Part shown: one piece after another, positions 1 through 9,410 of the stretch | Numbering within the stretch: position 1 is the first letter of the stretch | Layout of the letters: every line of letters begins with the position of its first letter | Assembly: GCA_028874905.1 (NCBI GenBank) | Contig: JAPPGZ010000082.1 | Coordinates: forward strand, 1 to 64,000 | Direction: 5' to 3' | From: Gemmatimonadota bacterium | GTDB lineage: Bacteria > Gemmatimonadota > Gemmatimonadetes > Longimicrobiales > Gaopeijiaceae | Length of the DNA: 64,000 bases | Position numbers and translations under genes: made by a program | The notes under the pieces: generated by a model | Seen by the model: only the letters and a program-made list of their open reading frames with translations | Databases searched by the model: none | What the model was told of the DNA's origin: nothing

Positions 1-1
1 C

Positions 2-1792
2 CACAACGTGGCGTCGTTCCTGACCGAGACGGGGCTCTACCGCTACGCGACGCCGGGCTTCTACACGATGCAGGACTTCCCGCCGCGCACCCGCGACCTG
101 CGCCCGGAGTCGCTCTACAGCAGCCCCTGGGAGGGCGGGTGGTGGCGACTCCGCGATGCGGTGGACTACATGCTGACCGCGTCGATCTCGGTGCTGGACT
201 TCGCGGCCAAGTACCGGCGCGACATCCTGTACAACCGCTACCAGGCTGGGCGCGACATCATTGCGCAGTACACGGACGGGCCACCGTACGGGTATTTCAT
301 TTCGCAGGAACAGGACGACCCGGTGGCGGCGGTCGAGATGCTCAGGCGCCTCGCCTACAACGGGATCGAGGTGCATCAGCTGGGCGAGGCGGTCACTCAC
401 GATGGGCTCGCGCACCCCGCCGGCACCTGGGTAATCGCCATGGATCAGCCCTTCGCCAATTTCGTGCGCCAGCTCTTCGCCGTGCAGGACTACCCGGACC
501 TGCGCCAGTACCCCGAGGGGCCGCCCGACCAGCCGTATGACGTGTCGGGCTGGACGCTGCCGTACCTGATGGGTGTGCGGGTGGTGGAGGCGGCGTCGCC
601 ATTGGGCGCGGACGTGCGAGGCGTCATGATGGTGCTGGGGGCGGGCGGGGCAATGCTCCATTGGGACGCCGACGTCGCCGACGCCGCTTCCTTCGACTCG
701 CCCAGGGGCGTCGGCTTCAACAGTCACCCCGTCGCCGCGGCGATCGTACCCCCCGCGGGCACCGACGGCGGCGGCAGCGGCCTGGCCGTGGATCCTGCAC
801 AAAACAACACGTACAAGGCACTGAACCGGGCCTGGAACGCCGGGGCCCAGGTCAGCTTCGTGCCCGGATCCGTCGGAGAGGACGGTGCCGGCGGCTCTTC
901 CGGCCACTATCTGATCACGGGCCTGTCCGGATCGGCCCGGAGCGCGCTGGTCTCGGACCTGGCCCTTCGGACCGACCGGGCGGGCGGCACCGGAGCGCGG
1001 CTTTCGCAGCCTCGCGTCGGCCTCTACCGCCCCTGGAACCCGTCGATGGACGAAGGGTGGACGCGCTGGCTGCTGGAACGCTACGACTTCGAGTTCACTA
1101 GCCTGCACAACGCCGACGTGCTGGCAGGCGGACTGCGTGACCGATATGACGTGATCATCATCGCCGACATGAGCGCGGGCCAGATCCTGAACGGTTTCGC
1201 CAAGGGCACGGTGCCGCCGCGCTACGAGGGCGGGATCGGAGGGGTGGGCGTGCGTGCGCTGGACGAGTTCGTGCGTGGCGGCGGCACGCTGGTCACCCTG
1301 AACAACGCCAGCATGTTCGCGATCGCGCAGCTTCACTTGCCGGTGCGGAACGTGATCGCGGATCTCGACGCGGCCGACTACTTCATGAGCGGCTCGATCG
1401 TGGAGATGGAGGCGGACCCGTCGCATCCGGTGATGTCGGGCATGCCCGCGCGTTCGAAGGTGGTGGTGGAGCGAAGCCCCGTCTTCACCACCGAGGACGG
1501 TTTCGAGGGCGCGGTCCTGGCGAAGTACCCTGCGGACGGGTCGCCGCTGCTCTCCGGCTACCTGCTCGGCGAGGAGCACCTCCAGGGCTATGCGGCGGCC
1601 CTGGACGTGAAGCACGGCGACGGCCACGTGATCCTTCTGGGCATGAGGCCGCAGTGGCGCGGCCAGCCGTTCGGGAACTTCCGGATCATCTTCAACGCGG
1701 CGCTCTACGGAGCGGCGGTCGCGGCCACGGCCCCGGCGAACCCGGACTTCTGGGAGGCGCCCGAAGAGGAGGAAGAAGAAGGGGGGACCTAG
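2..1792 (+). CDS. M14-family zinc carboxypeptidase-like protein, C-terminal part (5' truncated by window edge)
   Basis: The reading frame is open from base 2, so the true start and the catalytic zinc domain lie upstream of the window. The visible roughly 596 residues resemble the long region that follows the M14 domain in large secreted carboxypeptidases of Gemmatimonadota and Bacteroidota: a tail of the catalytic region (about residues 1-75), then alpha/beta segments of glutamine-amidotransferase-like type (for example RYDVIIIADM near 380 and GGGTLVTLNNAS near 425). The protein ends in an acidic run (EEEEEE) just before TAG at 1790-1792. That stop lies inside the left end of the inverted-repeat element at 1789-1966, so the natural C terminus may have been altered by insertion. 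The family call is from memory of similar sequences. No catalytic residues are visible in this part. Confidence 0.7.
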   Translation, partial: HNVASFLTETGLYRYATPGFYTMQDFPPRTRDLRPESLYSSPWEGGWWRLRDAVDYMLTASISVLDFAAKYRRDILYNRYQAGRDIIAQYTDGPPYGYFISQEQDDPVAAVEMLRRLAYNGIEVHQLGEAVTHDGLAHPAGTWVIAMDQPFANFVRQLFAVQDYPDLRQYPEGPPDQPYDVSGWTLPYLMGVRVVEAASPLGADVRGVMMVLGAGGAMLHWDADVADAASFDSPRGVGFNSHPVAAAIVPPAGTDGGGSGLAVDPAQNNTYKALNRAWNAGAQVSFVPGSVGEDGAGGSSGHYLITGLSGSARSALVSDLALRTDRAGGTGARLSQPRVGLYRPWNPSMDEGWTRWLLERYDFEFTSLHNADVLAGGLRDRYDVIIIADMSAGQILNGFAKGTVPPRYEGGIGGVGVRALDEFVRGGGTLVTLNNASMFAIAQLHLPVRNVIADLDAADYFMSGSIVEMEADPSHPVMSGMPARSKVVVERSPVFTTEDGFEGAVLAKYPADGSPLLSGYLLGEEHLQGYAAALDVKHGDGHVILLGMRPQWRGQPFGNFRIIFNAALYGAAVAATAPANPDFWEAPEEEEEEGGT

Positions 1793-1966
1793 CAGTCCGT
1801 GGATCAAGCCGCCCGCGCACCGAGAGCGGCGAGGCGCCGGGGCGGCAAGGCGTGACGAAGGGCCAGTAGCAGCGCTACGGGCCCGAGGAGCAACGCAGAG
1901 CGAAGCAATCCGGCCCGGATGCATCGCCGCTCGAATACGGGGGGGATTTTGTCCACGGACTGCTAG
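1789..1966. mobile_element. 178-bp MITE-like element with perfect 15-bp inverted ends
   Basis: CTAGCAGTCCGTGGA at 1789-1803 is exactly the reverse complement of TCCACGGACTGCTAG at 1952-1966. The 148 bp between them carry no gene. The outermost CTAG on both sides could instead be a duplicated 4-bp target, leaving 11-bp inverted ends. The inner right end has a G-run followed by TTTT. Short non-autonomous elements of this layout are common in high-GC genomes, but no transposase is present here, so the class is inferred. The left end supplies the stop codon of the upstream carboxypeptidase-like gene. Confidence 0.6.
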
Positions 1967-2053
1967 CGTCGTGTCCCGGACACCGGGTTCGTCCGTGCAT
2001 CCGCTGACGGCACCCGGCAGCAACGTTTGGAACGGGTCCCCTGTCCTAACGGT

Positions 2054-2833
2054 ATGACCATGGGCATGGACTCCGCATCAAAGATCCCCGTCGCGCTGGC
2101 GCTGCTCTTCCCGGCTGCGCTCTCCGCCCAACAGGGGACGATCGCCTACACGTTTTCTCACCAGTATGACTTCGAGGTGCCCGAGGGGTGGGAAGAGATG
2201 ATGGCGGATTCCGAAACCGGCACCGTGGTCCTTCACTTCGGTCCGTCGGGCTCGCTCATGACCCGGGCACCCGACAAGGGGGACGCCTCCAGCGGATCCG
2301 GTGGCCGGATGATTTCGGACCGGTGGCTCCGTCGGATGCTGTGGATGAAGAGACAGTCCGCCTCACGGCGCGATCAGGAAATCGTGCGCGACACCTGGGT
2401 CAGCTACGAGCAGGGGACGTTGGTCGAGACCCGCGAATTCATGGGACGGACGTTCCGCATCGCGGGGTCACCGCCGCAGTACGCGTGGCGCCTCACTGCC
2501 GAGCAGGCGGAGCACCTTGGGCGCATGGTGATCAAGGCGACGGCCGAGCAGGATGGAACCTCGATCGAGGCGTGGTTCACGCCCGAGATTCCCGTTTCGG
2601 GGGGTCCCGCCTCGTACGGGGGCCTCCCCGGGATGATCCTGGTGCTGTCACTGGATGGCGGGCGCACGCAGTACTTCGCGTCGGAGATCGCGCTCGGTGA
2701 GGTGGATGCGGGGCTGATACGGGCGCCGGAAGACGGCGACGAGGTCTCGCGCGAGGAATATGAAGGAATCGTCGAGGAGAAGCTCGACGAGCTGGAGAGA
2801 CTGAATCGGCGACGTGGGGGCGGCCGGGATTAG
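2054..2833 (+). CDS. GLPGLI family protein (secreted)
   Basis: About 259 residues. The family's namesake motif appears as GLPGMILVLSL near residue 197. A Sec signal peptide ending in LSAQQG precedes the mature part. ATG at 2054 is preferred because it places the hydrophobic segment close to the N terminus; ATG at 2060 or 2066 and TTG at 2027 are alternatives, and none has a strong ribosome-binding site. GLPGLI proteins are typically encoded next to a carboxypeptidase-regulatory/TonB-type barrel, as here, and are thought to be periplasmic or surface partners of unknown biochemical role. The downstream barrel gene starts 10 bp after this stop. Confidence 0.85.
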   Translation: MTMGMDSASKIPVALALLFPAALSAQQGTIAYTFSHQYDFEVPEGWEEMMADSETGTVVLHFGPSGSLMTRAPDKGDASSGSGGRMISDRWLRRMLWMKRQSASRRDQEIVRDTWVSYEQGTLVETREFMGRTFRIAGSPPQYAWRLTAEQAEHLGRMVIKATAEQDGTSIEAWFTPEIPVSGGPASYGGLPGMILVLSLDGGRTQYFASEIALGEVDAGLIRAPEDGDEVSREEYEGIVEEKLDELERLNRRRGGGRD

Positions 2834-2843
2834 GAGACAGCGG

Positions 2844-5639
2844 GTGAGACGAGGATTGATTCCTGCGGCGGTGGTGGCGGTCTGTTCCGCTGTATCAACT
2901 CCGTTGAGCGGGCAGGAGGAAACGGCGGAATACAGCGTGCAAGGCGTCGTTTCCGACTCGCTGGGCACGGGCCTGCAGAACGCGATGGTGGTCGCGCTGA
3001 CGCGGCCCGATTCCGTGCTGACCAGATACACGCTGAGCTCGCGCGACGGCGGCTTCACGATCGCGGGGCTGTCCCCGGGCGCGTACATTCTGCAGGTCAC
3101 CCTCATCGGATACCATACGCTCCGCCGCGATTTCGACGTCGCGGACGCCGACGTGGACGCCGGAGAGGTCGTGCTTTCGGTCACGGCGCTGGAGATGGAC
3201 TCGCTGGTTGTCAGCGTGGAGCACGTCCCCTTCGTGAACCGGCGCGACACGCTCAGCTACAACGCGCTGGCCTTTCCGACGCCGCCCAACGCCACGGTCG
3301 AGGACCTCTTGCGCAGGCTCCCCGGGATCCAGGTCGAATCGGACGGCACAATCACGGCGCAGGGCGAAGAGGTCCAGAACGTGCTCGTGGACGGCAAGGA
3401 GTTCTTCGGCGGGGATGCGACGGTAGCCACGCAAAACCTGCCGGCCGACGCGGTGGCCCAGGTCGATGTCTACGACAAGCAGTCCGACATGGCCGAGTTC
3501 ACCGGCATTCCGGACGGCGAGGACGAGCGCACGATCGACCTCAAGCTGAGGGAGGAGGCGCGCCGCGGCTATTTCGGCCGGGCCCGGGGCGGCTTTGGCG
3601 GCGACGTCAACGCGCAGGCCCGCCTCGCGGGGCCGGTGGGCAACGAAGCGCGCTACGACGGTTCCCTGACGCTGAACCGCTTCTCGCCCAACACGCAGCT
3701 CGCACTGAACGCGAACGCGAACAACGTCAACCGGGCGGGTTTCAACTGGCGAGATTTCGCGGACTTTGCGGGTGGCGGCGGACGCGGTGGCGGAGGCAAC
3801 GACGGCTTTACCGAGACGATGAGCCTGGGACTCAACGCGAGCCGGGACTTCGGCGGCGGCGATGACACGTGGGTAAGGGGAAGCTACTTCGTCAGCCAGC
3901 TCGACAATCTCCAGGACCGGACACTGCAACAGCAGGCGCTCTTCGGATCGAACGTTGCGTCGTTTGTCGACCAGACCAGCAACCAGGAGACCGGCAATCT
4001 GAATCAGCGGGTGAACCTCAACGCGCAGGTCACCTTTTCCGAAGGCCACGATATGCGGTTGCGCCTGGACGGCAATACGCGTGCGTCGTCGCTCACCTCC
4101 TTTGCGAACCGTCAGACGCACACGCTGAGCGGCAGCATGCTCAATTCGGCCACCACGGACTATCTCGTAGACGGGGACGACCTGGGCGGGAACGCACGGC
4201 TGACCTGGCGCAGGCGGCTGAATGATGACGGTCGCAGCCTCGTCGGCGAGCTGAGGAGTGGCCTGCAGGACTCGGATCTGTCTTCCGACCTGTCGTCCGT
4301 GGTTACGGGCGAGGTGCGCGGCCACCGGGGTAGCACCGGCGGGCTCGAGGAGATCCTGCAGGAGCAGACGCGGGTCGGGCGGACCTGGAACAATTCCGCG
4401 CGGCTCTCGCTGACGCAGCCGCTCGCCGAGGGCCATACCATGGAACTCTTTGGCCAGCGCAACTCGACGCGCGAGGACCGCAATAACTCCGTCTACGACC
4501 TGGTCGACGGCGCGGCCCTGTTCAACGACCGGCTGAGTTCCGGGTTCGAGCGGGCGTATACCTATCTGCTGGGCGGGGCGCGCTACAGCCGCAACAACGA
4601 ACGCTCCTGGTTCACCCTCGGTCTCCGCCTGCAGAGGTCGCAGCTCGACGGCGTCATTCTGGACCGAGACCAGACGATCGAGAACGGCTACACGCACCTG
4701 TTGGCAAACGCCCAGTTCAAGAACGAGATCAAGGAAGGGCAAAACCTGGAGTTCCGGTACAGCGGCTCCAGCCGTGAGCCATCGCTGACGCAGCTCCAGC
4801 CCTACTCGGACAACCGCGATCCGCTCAATGTCTACTCGGGCAACCCGGATCTGCGCCCCGAATACGTGCACCGGGTCAACGCCGACTACCGCTTCTTCGA
4901 CCAGTTCAGCTTCATCAATCTCTTCACCTTTGCCGGCTTCACGTACAACCACAACAGCATTTCGACGTCGCGCTTCTTCGACGAACGGGGATTCCAGACC
5001 CGGATGCCGGTGAACACGGACGGCCAGTGGTCCGGAAACCTGGGAGCGGACTTCGGCACCCCCGTCAGGAAGCTCGGTATCGACCTCGACCTGGAGTACC
5101 GGGTCACGTATTCGGAGGGAACCGAACTGGTCAACCTCGCCGCCAACGAGAGCCGGATCCTGCGCAACACCTTCGAGATCGGCGTGGACAATCGGGTTAA
5201 GGACCGGTTCGATGTGGAGGTGTCAGCGGATTTCAGCTTCAACGATGTCAGGTACTCTCTGAACCAGGAGCTGAACCGGAGCTACGTGAACAGCGAGTAC
5301 CAGGCGGAAGGCACCTGGTATCTGGGCGCCTGGGAGCTGGAGACGGACTTCCGCTACCGCACCTACGATCAGGGACTGTTCGCGGAATCGCGGAACATCG
5401 CGCGCTGGGACGCCGCCGTCACCCGGCGGGTAATCGACGGCCGTGCCGAGATCGAACTGCAGGCCTACGATCTGCTGAATCAGAATCAGGGTGTCGCCGT
5501 CACCAATTCCGCGAACTACATCGAGGAGTCGCGCACGGAGTCGCTCGGCCAGTATTTCATGCTCAGGGTCATGTACCGCCTGGGGAACCGGATGGGCGGT
5601 CGAGGCGGGCCCGGGCGTGGGCGCGGCGGTAGGCGGTAG
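2844..5639 (+). CDS. Outer-membrane beta-barrel protein with carboxypeptidase-regulatory and TonB-plug-like domains
   Basis: About 931 residues: signal peptide (1-23), a CarboxypepD_reg-type beta-sandwich (about 30-100, with DGGFTIAGLSPGAYIL), a plug-like domain (about 145-220, with PGIQVESDGTITAQGEE and VLVDGKEFFGGD), then a long beta-barrel rich in aromatic and Asn residues. A glycine-rich loop lies near 309-320. GTG at 2844 is chosen because GGAG lies 7 bp upstream and the signal peptide begins there; an in-frame GTG at 2814 would overlap the GLPGLI gene. The protein ends in a Gly/Arg-rich tail (GRGGPGRGRGGRR) after the last strand instead of the usual terminal aromatic. Likely role is substrate binding or uptake in the outer membrane with the GLPGLI partner. 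The substrate cannot be told. Confidence 0.85.
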   Translation: MRRGLIPAAVVAVCSAVSTPLSGQEETAEYSVQGVVSDSLGTGLQNAMVVALTRPDSVLTRYTLSSRDGGFTIAGLSPGAYILQVTLIGYHTLRRDFDVADADVDAGEVVLSVTALEMDSLVVSVEHVPFVNRRDTLSYNALAFPTPPNATVEDLLRRLPGIQVESDGTITAQGEEVQNVLVDGKEFFGGDATVATQNLPADAVAQVDVYDKQSDMAEFTGIPDGEDERTIDLKLREEARRGYFGRARGGFGGDVNAQARLAGPVGNEARYDGSLTLNRFSPNTQLALNANANNVNRAGFNWRDFADFAGGGGRGGGGNDGFTETMSLGLNASRDFGGGDDTWVRGSYFVSQLDNLQDRTLQQQALFGSNVASFVDQTSNQETGNLNQRVNLNAQVTFSEGHDMRLRLDGNTRASSLTSFANRQTHTLSGSMLNSATTDYLVDGDDLGGNARLTWRRRLNDDGRSLVGELRSGLQDSDLSSDLSSVVTGEVRGHRGSTGGLEEILQEQTRVGRTWNNSARLSLTQPLAEGHTMELFGQRNSTREDRNNSVYDLVDGAALFNDRLSSGFERAYTYLLGGARYSRNNERSWFTLGLRLQRSQLDGVILDRDQTIENGYTHLLANAQFKNEIKEGQNLEFRYSGSSREPSLTQLQPYSDNRDPLNVYSGNPDLRPEYVHRVNADYRFFDQFSFINLFTFAGFTYNHNSISTSRFFDERGFQTRMPVNTDGQWSGNLGADFGTPVRKLGIDLDLEYRVTYSEGTELVNLAANESRILRNTFEIGVDNRVKDRFDVEVSADFSFNDVRYSLNQELNRSYVNSEYQAEGTWYLGAWELETDFRYRTYDQGLFAESRNIARWDAAVTRRVIDGRAEIELQAYDLLNQNQGVAVTNSANYIEESRTESLGQYFMLRVMYRLGNRMGGRGGPGRGRGGRR

Positions 5640-5651
5640 GGGGGCCGCTGG

Positions 5652-6074
5652 TCAGCCTGGCGTCGACAGCCTGACGATCGTCCCCTGGGCGGCGGCGCAT
5701 GGGGTCTCGTTCCCGTCCTCCGACGCGAAGACGTTACACCGGCAGACGGCTTGCCGTTTTCCATGATGGACTACGGTGGCGCGGGCGACCAGCAGCTCGC
5801 CGCTGACGGGCCTGACGTAGTTGATCTTGAATTCGGACGTGACGACGGCGGTTCCCAGCACGCTGCCGCCCGCAAAGGTGAGGGCGTTGTCCGCGGCGTA
5901 GCTGACGATGCCGCCGTGCACGAACCCGTGCTGCTGGCCGAACTCGGGGCGAATTGGGACGCTCAGCTCGGAGGCACCCTCGGCCAGACCGAGCAGTTCG
6001 GCGCCCAGAAGGACGCTGAAGGGCTGCGAGGCGAGTATCTTCCGTCCGAGTTCGAGCATGGTGCCGTCTGCCAT
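5652..6074 (-). CDS. PaaI-type hotdog-fold thioesterase
   Basis: A 140-residue protein with the 4HBT/PaaI signature: HGFVHGGIVSYAADNAL near 49-65 (HGG turn and the acidic residue of the hotdog helix), followed by the strand EFKINYVRPVSGELL. Such enzymes hydrolyse acyl-CoA thioesters in the cytosol. The ATG at 6074 gives a normal family length; a longer reading frame upstream is antisense to the divergent VCBS gene and is not used. Only 29 bp separate it from the divergently read gene at 6104. It converges with the barrel gene that ends at 5639. Confidence 0.9.
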   Translation of the reverse strand: MADGTMLELGRKILASQPFSVLLGAELLGLAEGASELSVPIRPEFGQQHGFVHGGIVSYAADNALTFAGGSVLGTAVVTSEFKINYVRPVSGELLVARATVVHHGKRQAVCRCNVFASEDGNETPCAAAQGTIVRLSTPG

Positions 6075-6103
6075 GTCGCTATGCGCCTTGAAGGAGGTGA
6101 AGG

Positions 6104-7705
6104 GTGAGAATCCGGACTGAGTATGAGGTCGGTGGGTCCTGGTGCAAGACAATCGTGAGTGCGGAACAGGTGCGGGCCGGGGTGACGCTTTGCTTCCTGC
6201 TGCTTGCCACTGCCTTCCTGTCGGCGTGCGGCGAGCCGGATGGCGACGCGGCCGCGCTCCCCGCGTTCGACCGCGTTCAACCCCGTCTCTTCGCCACGCC
6301 CGGCGCCCAGCCGAACGCATGGGCCGACTTCGACCGCGACGGCGACCTCGACCTCTTCGTGGGTATGCGGTACTCGGAGAACCGCCTGTACCGGAACGAC
6401 GCAGGCACCTTCGTCGACGTCGCGCCGGAGTTCGGTCTGGCCGATGTGGAGGACACGCGCGCTGCTGCGTGGGGGGATTATGACGGCGACGGCGACCTGG
6501 ATCTCTACGTCGGGCATTCCGCCACGGCCGAGACACCAAACCGCCTGTATCGCAACGATGATCAGATCTTCGCGGACGTGACGAGCGGACTCGGCGTGGA
6601 CCTGCTGGGCAATACGCGGCAACCCAGCTGGATCGACTACGACGGGGACCGGGATCTGGACCTGTTCGTAGCCATGCGCGACCAGCCCAACCGGCTGTTC
6701 CGGAACGACGGGCCGGCGGACGACGATGCCACCGGTGACCCTGCCTGGAAGTTTACCGACGTGACTACGGAGTCGGGCCTCGGGGACCCGCGTCGAACGG
6801 TGGGAGTCGTCTGGTTCGACTACGACCGCGACGGCGACCTGGATGTCCACGTATCCAACCAGAACGGCGACGAAGACGCCTTCTACCGCAATGAGGGTGA
6901 CGGGACGTTCGTCGATGTCGCGCCGGCGCTCGGGATGAATCACCCGCACCGCGGCGAGGAGTTCGGCAGCGTCGCGCCGGCGGTGACCGACTACGACAAC
7001 GACGGCGATCTCGACCTGTTCATCGCCACCTACGGCCCGGACGTCCTGTGGAGCAACAACGGCGACGGTACGTTCACGGACGTGACCGATCCGGCCACCC
7101 TGGGTGTGGACTACCATTCGACGACGGCGGCCTGGGCGGATGTCGATCACAATGGCCGGCCCGACCTGGTCGTGACTTCATACCTGTCGGGCATCGCCGC
7201 CGTCGAGGATCATCTGTTCATGAACGACGGCGACGGGCGGTTCAGAAACGCGCTTCCCGCCAACCTCCTGGAGCACGGCCCCAGCCACGGCGTAGCATGG
7301 GCCGACTTCGATCGCGACGGCGACCTGGATCTCGCGATTGCCAACAACGACCAGACGGGCGGTACCCACCACCTTTATCGCAATCGACTGCCTGCCGAGG
7401 CTGCGTCCCGCTCGCTCCAGGTCGCGGCGACCGACGCCGACGGGCGGACGATGGTCCCCGGCACCGAGATCCGGCTACTGGACCACGACACCGGGCGGAT
7501 TCTCGGTACCCGGCTGATGGACACCGGTGGCGGCTACTGCTCCCAGGGGGCGACGCCGGCGCATTTCGGGATTCCGGCGGGCGTCGAACGCGTCGATGTG
7601 CGGGTCACCCATGTGAGCGGCGGGCGTCGGACGACCGTAGTGCGTGAAGGGATCTTCCCGCCCGACTACCGGGGAGGGTGGTTGATCGTGCGTCAGGATG
7701 GTTGA
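6104..7705 (+). CDS. VCBS/FG-GAP repeat lipoprotein with C-terminal ASPIC/UnbV domain
   Basis: About 533 residues. A hydrophobic segment ends in a lipobox (LSAC, Cys near 42), indicating a lipoprotein. The body is a run of calcium-binding-like repeats of the form DxDxDGDLDL (for example DFDRDGDLDLFVG, DYDGDGDLDLYVG), predicting a seven-bladed integrin-type propeller. The last 100 residues (from about RSLQVAATDADG) match the ASPIC/UnbV domain often found after such repeats. GTG at 6104 follows an almost perfect ribosome-binding site (AAGGAGGTGA at 6091-6100); an in-frame GTG at 6155 would shorten the N-region of the signal. Probably a surface-exposed binding or adhesion protein; no catalytic site is seen. 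Confidence 0.88.
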   Translation: MRIRTEYEVGGSWCKTIVSAEQVRAGVTLCFLLLATAFLSACGEPDGDAAALPAFDRVQPRLFATPGAQPNAWADFDRDGDLDLFVGMRYSENRLYRNDAGTFVDVAPEFGLADVEDTRAAAWGDYDGDGDLDLYVGHSATAETPNRLYRNDDQIFADVTSGLGVDLLGNTRQPSWIDYDGDRDLDLFVAMRDQPNRLFRNDGPADDDATGDPAWKFTDVTTESGLGDPRRTVGVVWFDYDRDGDLDVHVSNQNGDEDAFYRNEGDGTFVDVAPALGMNHPHRGEEFGSVAPAVTDYDNDGDLDLFIATYGPDVLWSNNGDGTFTDVTDPATLGVDYHSTTAAWADVDHNGRPDLVVTSYLSGIAAVEDHLFMNDGDGRFRNALPANLLEHGPSHGVAWADFDRDGDLDLAIANNDQTGGTHHLYRNRLPAEAASRSLQVAATDADGRTMVPGTEIRLLDHDTGRILGTRLMDTGGGYCSQGATPAHFGIPAGVERVDVRVTHVSGGRRTTVVREGIFPPDYRGGWLIVRQDG

Positions 7706-7712
7706 TGGAGTC

Positions 7713-7766
7713 GTAAAGAAAATTAGAGTATACATTTTATATAGAATAACGACAACTTTAGATTAC
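7713..7766 (+). promoter_or_regulatory. AT-rich leader/promoter island before the phosphatase-fold lipoprotein gene
   Basis: The 54 bp between the VCBS gene stop and the ATG at 7767 are about 75% A+T in a region otherwise near 65-70% G+C. It holds TATACA (7729-7734) and TATATAGAAT (from 7739), which could serve as a -10 element. It is open in frame with the downstream gene, but this is taken to be accidental because a signal peptide begins at 7767. Confidence 0.4.
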
Positions 7767-9398
7767 ATGTTGATTCGATCTCGCCTTCCGGCCATCGCAT
7801 TCGCCTTCGTCGCCCTGACTGCCGGGTGCCTGGCCGAGCCCTCCGCGGAGCGCCCTCCAATCTGGACCGACGGCGACTTCGATGACTGGGAGGGCGTTGC
7901 GTCGGCGGTGGTCGACCCGATCGGTGACGTTCCGGTCGGTTCGCCGGTGGACCTGGGTGCCCTCGCCGCACAGGACGATCCCCTCTTCCTCCACTTCCTG
8001 ATCGACCTGGGCCACACGGTGACCGTGCAGGGGATGCGGGGTTCGGTGGAGCTGGTGCTGGACGCAGACGGGGACCCGGCTACGGGTGCGGCGTACGGTG
8101 GCGTGGACGGTACCGATCTGGTGGTCATCCTGACGCGCCAGGCCGAACCGGAGCGCGATGGCTACGGAGCGGGGGTCGGGATTCGGCGGATTGAGGGCGG
8201 TGCGCCCGGCGAGGTTGAGCAGGCGTCCCGGGTGGGTCTGCTGGTGTCCCCCACGCACTCGTCGGACCGGTTCGAGGTGCGCCTGGATCGGGCTGCGGTC
8301 GCGGAGGCGACGGAGCAGCGAGGAGTGGCTGGGACGGGGGACTCGTTGACCGGCAGGTTGCGCTACCTGCGCGCCGGTTCAGTGGTGGACGAGACGGCCG
8401 TGTTCCGGCACACGCTTGCCACGGCACCGGGTGAGGAGTCGGCTCTGCTCGGCGCCGATGCGGTGGCCAGGGTTCCGGGAGCGTTTCGGGTCGTGGCCTG
8501 GAACGTCTCCAGCATGAGCTTTCGCAACAACCAGGATGCGTTTCGCCGCGTGGTGGCCGCGCTCGCACCCGACGTCCTCCTGCTCGATGAAATCCACTTC
8601 ACCGTGACACCCGAGGATCTTGCGCGCTTCACGCTGGACCTCGGACCGGCGGGGGAGGAATGGACCTGGTGGCTGGCATCGGGTGGCGGACGGCAGCGGA
8701 CGGCTGTCGGGGCCAGCGGCAGGGAGGTGAGGGGGGAGGGCGGAATGGGCAGGATCGGCTACCAGCCTGGCGCATTGGATGGCTGGCTGGCCGCCGTGGG
8801 GGATGAGCCGGAGATCCCCGGGATGGCGCCGCCGTCAGTCCTGGCGCGCGCCGAGGCCGAGGGCGGTCTCTCGGCGACGGGAGCCTGGGTGACGGTTGAC
8901 GGGCGGGACATCCTCTTCGTCCCCGTCGACCTGCAGAGCGCGGGATACGACGGGTCGCCGCGGGACCGGCTACGCGAACTCCAGGCCCGCACCCTGAACC
9001 AGGCGATTGCCGCGGCGCTCGACGATCGGCCCGGCGCGGGACTGGTCGTGGCCGGCGACCTCAACGTGGTTGGGTCCGCGCGTCCACTGGACGAGCTGAG
9101 GCGCGGGCTGGGCGTTGGCGGGCGCGATCTGGATGTGGCGCGCCTCGAGCGGCTCCGCAACCGCTCCCTGGCTACGTGGCGCAGCACCTGGGGCGAGGAC
9201 CCGTTCTCTCCCGGCAGGCTGGACTACCTCCTGTACCGCGGGACCGCGCTACAGGTCGAGCAGGCGTTCCTGTTCGACGCCGCGGACATGTCGGCGAGTG
9301 CGCAGGAGACGCTCGGGATCCTGGAGTCGGATACGGGGAAGTCGGATCACTTGCCGCTGGTGGTGGATTTCGGGGTCGAGCGCTACAAGCCGGAGTGA
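7767..9398 (+). CDS. Endonuclease/exonuclease/phosphatase-fold lipoprotein
   Basis: About 543 residues. The N terminus is a lipoprotein signal (LTAGC, Cys21). Residues about 30-210 form a beta-rich domain with DGDFDDW at its start. The EEP catalytic domain follows: VVAWNVSS, LLLDEIH (where the metal-binding Glu usually sits), VVAGDLNVVG, and the C-terminal SDHLPLVVDF, which carries the conserved Asp-His pair. EEP enzymes are Mg-dependent phosphodiesterases acting on nucleic acids or phospholipids; being exported suggests a nutrient-scavenging nuclease or phosphatase. ATG at 7767 is chosen for the signal peptide, leaving the AT-rich leader upstream. The gene converges with the DUF1343 gene 12 bp downstream. 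Confidence 0.8.
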   Translation: MLIRSRLPAIAFAFVALTAGCLAEPSAERPPIWTDGDFDDWEGVASAVVDPIGDVPVGSPVDLGALAAQDDPLFLHFLIDLGHTVTVQGMRGSVELVLDADGDPATGAAYGGVDGTDLVVILTRQAEPERDGYGAGVGIRRIEGGAPGEVEQASRVGLLVSPTHSSDRFEVRLDRAAVAEATEQRGVAGTGDSLTGRLRYLRAGSVVDETAVFRHTLATAPGEESALLGADAVARVPGAFRVVAWNVSSMSFRNNQDAFRRVVAALAPDVLLLDEIHFTVTPEDLARFTLDLGPAGEEWTWWLASGGGRQRTAVGASGREVRGEGGMGRIGYQPGALDGWLAAVGDEPEIPGMAPPSVLARAEAEGGLSATGAWVTVDGRDILFVPVDLQSAGYDGSPRDRLRELQARTLNQAIAAALDDRPGAGLVVAGDLNVVGSARPLDELRRGLGVGGRDLDVARLERLRNRSLATWRSTWGEDPFSPGRLDYLLYRGTALQVEQAFLFDAADMSASAQETLGILESDTGKSDHLPLVVDFGVERYKPE

Positions 9399-9410
9399 TT
9401 GAGGCCGGTC

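Noticed and set aside
2895-4952. 685-codon frame antisense to the outer-membrane barrel gene
   Set aside because: No recognisable motif; mirror composition of the real gene.
5963-7150. 395-codon minus-strand frame across the VCBS gene
   Set aside because: Mirror of the repeat-rich VCBS gene; the apparent repeats are the reverse image of DGDLDL codons.
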